NCBI GenBank assembly: GCA_016744555.1 | Contig: JADGED010000083.1 | Coordinates: forward strand, 4,355-9,635 | DNA length: 5,281 bases | Direction of reading: 5' to 3' | Source of the DNA: Desulfuromonadaceae bacterium | GTDB lineage: Bacteria; Desulfobacterota; Desulfuromonadia; Desulfuromonadales; Geopsychrobacteraceae | Part shown: positions 1 through 3,954 of the stretch, piece by piece | How the letters are laid out: each line of letters opens with the position of its first letter | How positions within the stretch are numbered: the stretch's first letter is position 1 | Notes under the pieces: generated by a model | The model's database searches: none | What the model was told of the DNA's origin: nothing | Seen by the model: only the letters and a program-made list of their open reading frames with translations | Translations under genes and position numbers: made by a program

Positions 1-1
1 G

Positions 2-146
2 TATTATCACAATCCAAGATGCAGTAAAAGTAGGGAATGTCTTGCATTTTTAAAAGAAAAGGGTGTGGAACCTGAAATATTTTTATACTTAAAAACTCCA
101 CCTTCTTTTGAAGAATTAAAAGATGTAATCAATAAATTGAAAATGG
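2..146 (+). other. ArsC-like AT-rich segment ending at the fusion junction (about 139-150)
   Basis: This segment encodes the arsenate-reductase-like part of the chimeric frame. Counting by hand it is about 29% GC (42 of 146), while 181-240 just downstream is 50%. Its codons are AT-rich (AGA, ATA, TTA, AAA, AAT), whereas the TRAP part uses CGC, CGT and GCC. Protein homology and composition change at the same place, within the codons for KLKMGAIQG. The arsenate-reductase family normally continues for about 65 more residues after the KLGM-like position; here it stops. This marks material of different origin joined in frame. An assembly artefact, horizontal acquisition or a deletion fusion would all look like this. 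Confidence 0.65.
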
Positions 147-892
147 GTGCCATTCAAGGGATGCTATGCTCGTCGGTAGCCGCTGCAAATGTATCGCCCA
201 AGCTAGGGTTGGTGAACTTGCCATTTGTGGTCGATACCTTCGATAAGTTGGAAACCTTCCGCAATACTCCAGCTCTTTGGGATGAATATCGCAACGCAGC
301 TTTGCGTAGTAATTTGATGGTTCTCGACATAACTGGATATGGAACCTATGGTTGGGCAACTAAGGAACCTGTGGCAAATTTGGTTGATGCTAAACAGATA
401 AATTTCCGTATTGCTCAAGCTCCGGTAAATACCGATATCTACAAATCTTGGAAACTTAAATTCACCGTCCTCCCGTGGCCGGACGTACCGCAAGCGTTGC
501 AAACCGGTGTAATTTCTGGTTTGGATCACACCCCAATCGTTTGTAATGTGACGAAAAAATTTACCGTCGCCAAACATTTTACCCAAGTTGATTATGCCCA
601 AGGTCTGTTTGTTCATCTCGTCAATAAGCGCTGGTTTAATAAGTTGCCAGAAGATTTACAAGAAATTTTAACTACTGTGGTGATAGAAGAGAGTGCCAAA
701 GCACGTGTAGCAACTAGGGCACAACAGGACGAACAGATTGCTGCCGCCAAAGCTTCTGGGGTTACTTTCTACCGTTTGAGTGCTGCCGATAAGCAACAGA
801 TGATCGCTATGGCTAAGCCAGTTTATAAAAGCTGGGAACAGAAGATAGGGGCAGACTATCTGCGGAAGGTACGTTTGTCGCTGCAAGATTAG
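2..892 (+). CDS. Chimeric open frame: ArsC-type arsenate reductase N-terminus joined to TRAP solute-binding protein (DctP family) C-terminus; 5' end outside window
   Basis: The frame is open from nucleotide 2 to a TAG at 890-892, and no start is visible; the GTG at 65 lies inside a conserved block. Residues 1-48 read like a YfgD-type arsenate reductase: HNPRCSKSRE holds the catalytic cysteine (residue 7), followed by KGVEPE and YLKTPPS. From about residue 49 (GAIQGML) the match changes to a DctP-type periplasmic binding protein: LGLVNLPFVVD, then FRIAQAPV, whose Arg occupies the usual carboxylate-binding position, then WPDVPQALQTGVISGLD and the helical C-terminus. Intact DctP proteins are about 330 residues with a signal peptide; here roughly the first 85, including export, are missing. 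The ArsC part lacks its C-terminal arginines. Neither half should therefore work as its parent did. No TRAP membrane subunits (DctQ/DctM) follow; the next genes run the other way. Family calls are firm; whether the fusion is real is not known. Confidence 0.8.
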   Translation, partial: YYHNPRCSKSRECLAFLKEKGVEPEIFLYLKTPPSFEELKDVINKLKMGAIQGMLCSSVAAANVSPKLGLVNLPFVVDTFDKLETFRNTPALWDEYRNAALRSNLMVLDITGYGTYGWATKEPVANLVDAKQINFRIAQAPVNTDIYKSWKLKFTVLPWPDVPQALQTGVISGLDHTPIVCNVTKKFTVAKHFTQVDYAQGLFVHLVNKRWFNKLPEDLQEILTTVVIEESAKARVATRAQQDEQIAAAKASGVTFYRLSAADKQQMIAMAKPVYKSWEQKIGADYLRKVRLSLQD

Positions 893-904
893 ATTGGCTA
901 TCGG

Positions 905-923
905 GGCGGGGTAAATCTCCGCC
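905..923. terminator. GC-rich hairpin between convergent genes, possible terminator without U-tract
   Basis: The arms GGCGGGG (905-911) and CTCCGCC (917-923) pair over 7 bp, with one G-U pair and a 5-nt loop TAAAT. It lies 12 nt after the stop of the TRAP frame and 24 nt beyond the last gene of the opposing cytochrome operon, where a bidirectional terminator would be expected. Neither strand has a clear run of T after the stem, so it does not meet the intrinsic-terminator pattern fully. It may instead be a 3'-end stabilising structure. Confidence 0.35.
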
Positions 924-947
924 ACGGGGCAATTTCATGCGTAGCAA

Positions 948-1280
948 CTATTCCGCAGTAAGATTGTTATCTTTCGCGCTAGATAATTGTAAATAGTACT
1001 GACAAAGGTTGCGGGTTTGTTTTAGGCGAATGATAAACCACTTTTTTTTCCGATGCTGGCTTTTTTTGATCTGTTTGGTGAGATCGTTGGTCTGAGATAT
1101 TGTCTGCAGTAACTGCTCATTGGTCACGTTGTCGTTACATTGTTGCGTCAGAGCCAGAACTTTTTGGTTGAATTGGTTTGGATCATTGTCCTGATCTGCA
1201 CAGGCAATTGTGCCGATCAAAACGAGCATGCTGATAGCAATTATAAAAGTACTGCTTAATTTAATCGATCCGAATGGCAT
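948..1280 (-). CDS. Small exported protein, probable lipoprotein, third gene of cytochrome operon
   Basis: This 110-residue protein is not a family I recognise. Residues 1-29 form a signal peptide with a hydrophobic core (TFIIAISMLVLIG) ending in TIACA. Cys27 fits a permissive lipobox, but Ala-Cys-Ala also fits signal peptidase I, so lipidation is likely rather than certain. The mature part is Gln/Asn-rich and then basic (KKSQHRKKKW), followed by RLKQTRNLCQYY. Cys48 and Cys93 remain and could form a disulfide. There is no CxxCH, so it carries no heme c. The ATG start is supported by AGGAG at 1286-1290, 5 nt upstream, which overlaps the TAG stop of the preceding cytochrome gene; the gap is 8 nt. 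Co-transcription suggests a partner or anchor for the cytochromes, but the function is unknown. The reading frame crosses A8 and A7 runs (1042-1049, 1061-1067). Confidence 0.75.
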   Translation of the reverse strand: MPFGSIKLSSTFIIAISMLVLIGTIACADQDNDPNQFNQKVLALTQQCNDNVTNEQLLQTISQTNDLTKQIKKSQHRKKKWFIIRLKQTRNLCQYYLQLSSAKDNNLTAE

Positions 1281-1288
1281 GTGATCTC

Positions 1289-2068
1289 CTAACGCTTACG
1301 CATGTCTGGATGGCAGGCACTGCAGTCATCGATGGGTAGTGAAACGGCAAAGTGGCAAACTCCGCAAAACTTCTTTTCTAGAATATATTCCATCCGAAAG
1401 TGCTTCGTAGTTTTCTTTTTGATATTGAAAATGCTGGGATGACAATTTGCGCAGTCCAGCCACGGAGTATGCGTATCATGGTTGAATACTGCTGGAGAAA
1501 CCCAGCTCCATTCGGCCTCAAGCACTAAGGCTTTAGCAAACGCCAAAGGTTTCTCCTCTGGGCGAAACATGCTGTATTTAGGCTTAATTAGCCCCCGTTG
1601 CTGCGCTAAGGTCCAATTGATACGATTGCCATATTGCCCTTGGGGTAACTTCCAGAGTTTATCTTGTAGCTGTGCAAATTGCTTACTGCGGTCAATATCG
1701 TTACCGGTATGACATTTAACACAATTTTGTTTTGTGACACCAAACGCTTGGCTGCCATCGTGGCATGCCCCACAAAAATCACCGTCAAGTATGTCCTCTT
1801 CGTTTATGTCTGATTGTCCTGCGACGAAAGCAAAATCTAATTCAAAGTGACATACCCGACAGGAGAAGCGTACTCGATGGCTCCAATGGGAAAAAACCAC
1901 CGCTTTTTGCCCCTGTGCAGTGGCTTTTTGATCCATTACCACATCGCCATACTTGTCTGCCGTGGGTAGGGGGGGTAAATTGAAGTAAGCTGCACACGGA
2001 AATACCGTGATAAAAACTACCAGCAAACTAAGTAATCCCTGTGCTGATTTAGTCAAGATTTTACCCAT
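1289..2068 (-). CDS. Periplasmic hexaheme c-type cytochrome, two c7-type triheme units
   Basis: This 259-residue protein has six CxxCH heme-attachment motifs, starting at Cys70, 99, 116, 206, 235 and 249. Residues 1-27 are a signal peptide ending in CAA, so the protein is exported, as heme c attachment requires. The motifs fall into two triheme halves. Each begins with H-x-x-H (His61/64 and His197/200), the pattern that precedes heme I in triheme c7 proteins such as PpcA. Corresponding hemes of the two halves are 133-136 residues apart, which fits internal duplication. It is paralogous to the protein encoded immediately upstream. The likely role is electron transfer in the periplasm; partners cannot be read from the sequence. 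The start ATG directly abuts the upstream TAA (TAAATG) and has no Shine-Dalgarno, suggesting coupled translation. Only five histidines lie outside CxxCH, fewer than bis-His ligation of six hemes needs. Confidence 0.92.
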   Translation of the reverse strand: MGKILTKSAQGLLSLLVVFITVFPCAAYFNLPPLPTADKYGDVVMDQKATAQGQKAVVFSHWSHRVRFSCRVCHFELDFAFVAGQSDINEEDILDGDFCGACHDGSQAFGVTKQNCVKCHTGNDIDRSKQFAQLQDKLWKLPQGQYGNRINWTLAQQRGLIKPKYSMFRPEEKPLAFAKALVLEAEWSWVSPAVFNHDTHTPWLDCANCHPSIFNIKKKTTKHFRMEYILEKKFCGVCHFAVSLPIDDCSACHPDMRKR

Positions 2069-2845
2069 TTAGTGGACACTATCGACGTGGCAACGCTGGC
2101 AGTCAATGTTGGGGAACGCTACTTTGTCATGGCATGCGCCACAGTATTGGCCAGTGAAAATCTGTTGCATGGTATAAGGCTGGCTCCCTTTTTTAACCGG
2201 AAAAATTTCTGGGTGGCAGGTTTCGCAACCGTTCCATTTTGCATGTTTTTCATGGCTAAAAATGATCTTAGGCATCTGCTCTACAGTAGCCTCAAGTTTG
2301 AAGTCTGCTTGTCGTTCCATCTCTTTACGTGGAAAGGAAACCCCTTCAAGAAAATCGACCAGTTTTATTTTACCTTGATCTTCGGCAGTCATCCAATCGA
2401 TACCATTGCCAAAACGCTCCCGGGGCATGGTTTTCCGAAACTCTCTAAAGCTATTCTTAAAGGTGACATTTTGCCCTTGCGAGTGGCAGCGATCACACTG
2501 ATTTATTTTGCCATGAAGCTTACTATTAACTACTGAGCCAAAGGCTATTTCATTGTTATGGCAAGTGCCACAAAAAAGCCCTGCATTATTGTCTTGCTCG
2601 GTGATATCGGTGTCTCCAGTGCGCATGGCGAAGCCAATATCGACATGGCATAAACGACAAGAATATTTAGCGCGATGGAGCCAATGGGGGAACACAACGG
2701 CAAACTCTTTGTTCTCTTCACTGTAATTGTTGATTACGACATTGCCAAAGTCTCGTGCTTTTGGGCGGCGAACTTTTTCCCCAAAGGCAAATGCTTGACT
2801 GGTGATGAGCAGTGAAAGAAAAATGAACAGTGCGGTGCGGATCAT
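2069..2845 (-). CDS. Periplasmic hexaheme c-type cytochrome, paralogue of its downstream neighbour, first gene of operon
   Basis: This 258-residue protein starts at ATG 2845, chosen because GGAG (2852-2855) lies 6 nt upstream and a clean signal peptide follows at once (MIRTALFIFLSLLITSQAFA, cleavage after Ala20). A TTG at 2899 would put 18 residues before the signal peptide. Six CxxCH motifs start at Cys63, 92, 117, 207, 235 and 249, almost the same positions as in the downstream paralogue. Shared blocks include VVFPHWLHRAKYSCRLCH, FCGxCH and CHPEIFPVKK. H-x-x-H pairs (His54/57 and His198/201) precede each triheme half, as in c7 cytochromes. LHGKINQC before heme 3 resembles the AHGKGC segment of PpcA and could supply a distal ligand (His111). 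It is probably a soluble periplasmic electron carrier. Its TAA stop touches the next gene's ATG, so the two are expected to be made together. Confidence 0.92.
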   Translation of the reverse strand: MIRTALFIFLSLLITSQAFAFGEKVRRPKARDFGNVVINNYSEENKEFAVVFPHWLHRAKYSCRLCHVDIGFAMRTGDTDITEQDNNAGLFCGTCHNNEIAFGSVVNSKLHGKINQCDRCHSQGQNVTFKNSFREFRKTMPRERFGNGIDWMTAEDQGKIKLVDFLEGVSFPRKEMERQADFKLEATVEQMPKIIFSHEKHAKWNGCETCHPEIFPVKKGSQPYTMQQIFTGQYCGACHDKVAFPNIDCQRCHVDSVH

Positions 2846-2851
2846 ATTGGT

Positions 2852-2855
2852 CTCC
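2852..2855 (-). promoter_or_regulatory. Ribosome binding site fixing the start of the first cytochrome gene
   Basis: GGAG on the minus strand lies 6 nt before ATG 2845. It decides between this start and the upstream in-frame TTG at 2899, which has no comparable site and would precede the signal peptide by 18 residues. Confidence 0.7.
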
Positions 2856-2910
2856 ACGGTTAGTCTTGATAGGTTTAGCGTTATGGTTGGTAGTAGCAAT
2901 GATAGAATTT

Positions 2911-2940
2911 TTATTTGCCATCAGTAGCACCATAAAACAT
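2911..2940 (-). CDS. Possible 9-codon leader peptide upstream of cytochrome operon
   Basis: On the minus strand a strong AAGGAG (2951-2956) in the intergenic region is followed 10 nt later by ATG, eight more codons (MFYGATDGK) and TAA. It ends 65 nt before the first cytochrome start. No larger gene uses this ribosome site. The peptide has no run of one amino acid that would suggest classical attenuation. The spacing is slightly long, and a 9-codon frame after a purine-rich stretch can arise by chance, so this is only a candidate. Confidence 0.22.
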   Translation of the reverse strand: MFYGATDGK

Positions 2941-3006
2941 AGCCTCGATTCTCCTTTTTGGCAAGAACTTGGCGTGAGAAAATAAGATTTTATGCTTAAA
3001 TTTCAG

Positions 3007-3034
3007 ATAATTGGGGCATTTGACCCACAATTAT
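3007..3034. repeat. Inverted repeat ATAATTG-N14-CAATTAT, operator candidate or 3' hairpin of the hydrolase gene
   Basis: The arms 3007-3013 and 3028-3034 are perfectly complementary over 7 bp. The interior adds a GGG/CCC pairing with a one-base bulge, so the RNA could fold into a 10-bp stem with a 7-nt loop. It begins 20 nt after the stop of the NlpC/P60 gene and lies about 160 nt upstream of the cytochrome operon. It could be a weak terminator of the former (no U-run follows directly) or a binding site controlling the latter. The same half-sites with the same 14-nt spacing recur at 3681-3708. Confidence 0.5.
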
Positions 3035-3054
3035 GTATTTATCTTTATTGTTGC

Positions 3055-3525
3055 TTAACGTGGCAAGAATCTACCTGCAGCAACCAGGTGTTTGCTCCAA
3101 TATGGGTTGTCGAGGGATGCATAGCTAACATGTTTACCCATTGATGGTGAATGGATGAAGCGACCATTACGAGCATAAATAGCAACGTGGGAAACTTTTG
3201 GTGGGTTAAGGCGGAAGAATAGTATATCACCTGCCTGTAGATTGTGCAGAGGAACACGGGTAGCTTGTCGAAACTGTTCGCTGGAACTGCGTGGAACCAT
3301 AATGCCAGCTTGGCGATAGGCATAGCTGACTAGACCGCTACAGTCGAAACCATTGAGAGTATTGCCACCGTAGCTATATGGTGTTCCCAAAGCACTGTGT
3401 GCTGCGGCAACTATAGCATTTGGTTTTGAACCCGTTGCTGCAGGAGATGGAATGACTTGCGTTCCTGCACAGGCGAATAAGACAAAAGTGACCCCTGCTA
3501 AAAATCCCCAGCGAAAAATCTGCAT
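3055..3525 (-). CDS. NlpC/P60 family lipoprotein, probable peptidoglycan endopeptidase
   Basis: This 156-residue protein starts at ATG 3525, supported by AGGAGG (3532-3537) 6 nt upstream; a TTG at 3531 in frame sits too close to that site. Residues 1-19 are a lipoprotein signal peptide with lipobox LFAC (Cys19), predicting attachment to a membrane facing the periplasm. Residue 20 is Ala rather than Asp, which in Gram-negative bacteria favours the outer membrane. The NlpC/P60 domain covers about residues 36-155. Catalytic Cys62 is in FDCSGLV, the histidine His113 in SHVAIY and the third polar residue His125 in FIHSP, so the Cys-His-His set is complete. Enzymes of this family (Spr/MepS, NlpC) cut peptide cross-links or stems in peptidoglycan. 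The length is typical of a single-domain member with no SH3 or LysM targeting domain. It is transcribed alone, to judge from the 209-bp gap downstream and the divergent gene upstream. Confidence 0.92.
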   Translation of the reverse strand: MQIFRWGFLAGVTFVLFACAGTQVIPSPAATGSKPNAIVAAAHSALGTPYSYGGNTLNGFDCSGLVSYAYRQAGIMVPRSSSEQFRQATRVPLHNLQAGDILFFRLNPPKVSHVAIYARNGRFIHSPSMGKHVSYASLDNPYWSKHLVAAGRFLPR

Positions 3526-3531
3526 GCTCAA

Positions 3532-3537
3532 CCTCCT
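3532..3537 (-). promoter_or_regulatory. Ribosome binding site of NlpC/P60 gene
   Basis: AGGAGG on the minus strand, 6 nt before ATG 3525, is the strongest Shine-Dalgarno in the window. It rules out the TTG at 3531, which would have no spacer at all. Confidence 0.8.
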
Positions 3538-3552
3538 CGTCGCAATTTCTAT

Positions 3553-3581
3553 ATTATAACTTTAGCAAGCTTCATTCCGTT
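3553..3581 (-). promoter_or_regulatory. Candidate promoter for NlpC/P60 gene
   Basis: A perfect -10 hexamer TATAAT (3553-3558, minus strand) lies 15 nt upstream of the AGGAGG site. The sequence 17 bp further up is AACGGA (3576-3581), a poor -35. A TTGCAA at 3580-3585 is closer to consensus but 21 bp away. The predicted transcript would have a leader of only about 20 nt. The call rests on the -10 element. Confidence 0.4.
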
Positions 3582-3680
3582 GCAAGTTTCTATATCGTAT
3601 TGTTGATAAATTGACTAGTTACCGTTTGGGTGGTTTCGCACGCGGGTAAAGTAGTGCAAATTTTACTTGTTTGCAGGTAG

Positions 3681-3708
3681 TTAATTGACAAAAATTGGTG
3701 GCAATTAT
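3681..3708. repeat. Inverted repeat TAATTG-N14-CAATTA, second copy of operator-like dyad
   Basis: TAATTG (3682-3687) and CAATTA (3702-3707) are perfect complements with a 14-nt spacer, so the half-site centres are 20 bp, about two helical turns, apart. The same half-sites and spacing occur at 3008-3033. Here the interior has no GGG/CCC pairing, so a role as a protein-binding site is more likely than as an RNA hairpin. It overlaps a TTGACA (3685-3690) that lacks a -10 at proper spacing. Confidence 0.4.
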
Positions 3709-3713
3709 CCACA
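3705..3713 (+). promoter_or_regulatory. Perfect DnaA-box match TTATCCACA
   Basis: The nonamer matches the strong DnaA box consensus exactly. One-mismatch versions lie at 3601-3609 (minus strand, TTATCAACA) and 3891-3899 (minus strand, TTATTGACA). No origin-associated gene (dnaA, dnaN, mnmG) is present, so this is more likely a DnaA titration or regulatory site, or chance in AT-rich DNA. Confidence 0.3.
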
Positions 3714-3812
3714 ACAAGAAAGTGACATTTATCGTTTTTTAATTGTAGCTGCTGTCCATTTTCAAAATTAGCAATTTATTTCCAATCTTTTGCCTTTGAT
3801 TGAATCATCTTC

Positions 3813-3841
3813 TTGACCTCTACGGTGCCTTGGCGTAAAAA
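3813..3841 (+). promoter_or_regulatory. Candidate sigma-70 promoter for ClC gene
   Basis: TTGACC (3813-3818, 5 of 6 to the -35 consensus) is followed after exactly 17 bp by TAAAAA (3836-3841, 4 of 6 to the -10). The predicted start near 3848 would leave a leader of about 107 nt before ATG 3955. This is the best spaced pair found by eye on this strand; it is not decisive. Confidence 0.3.
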
Positions 3842-3954
3842 TTATTGTTTGGTTTATTGTGCCCAATTTAGTGGGTTAATAGTTAAATCTTGTCAATAAG
3901 GAAAAGTTTTGCCAGCGTGGTATTTCCAGGTTGCAGAACGTGTTTTATTAAATT

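Larger units (their letters stand above)
3526..3954. other. Divergent AT-rich intergenic region between hydrolase and ClC genes
   Basis: This 429-bp stretch holds no convincing coding frame or RNA gene. It contains the hydrolase promoter and ribosome site near its left end, a 6-bp dyad TGCAAA-N9-TTTGCA (3655-3675), the inverted repeat at 3681-3708, a perfect DnaA-box match at 3705-3713 and a candidate promoter for the ClC gene at 3813-3841. The length is large for a simple divergent promoter pair, leaving room for regulation. Confidence 0.6.

Noticed and set aside
65..892. GTG at 65 as the start of the TRAP-like gene
   Set aside because: The frame is open to the left edge and the conserved arsenate-reductase active-site block lies upstream of 65, so GTG is an internal valine codon.
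2072..2536. 154-codon plus-strand frame opposite the first cytochrome
   Set aside because: It lies wholly antisense to a gene with six CxxCH motifs and has no family resemblance; it is a shadow frame.
2846..2899. TTG at 2899 as start of the first cytochrome
   Set aside because: It would add 18 residues before a textbook signal peptide and has no ribosome site; ATG 2845 has GGAG at 6 nt.
2718..2933. Minus-strand frame of 71 codons overlapping the first cytochrome start
   Set aside because: It overlaps the cytochrome coding region in another frame, has no ribosome site at proper distance and shows no recognisable protein features.
3526..3531. TTG at 3531 as start of the NlpC/P60 protein
   Set aside because: It directly touches AGGAGG with no spacer, whereas ATG 3525 is ideally spaced.
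3526..3954. Replication origin
   Set aside because: Only one perfect DnaA box, no obvious unwinding-element repeats and no origin-linked genes nearby.
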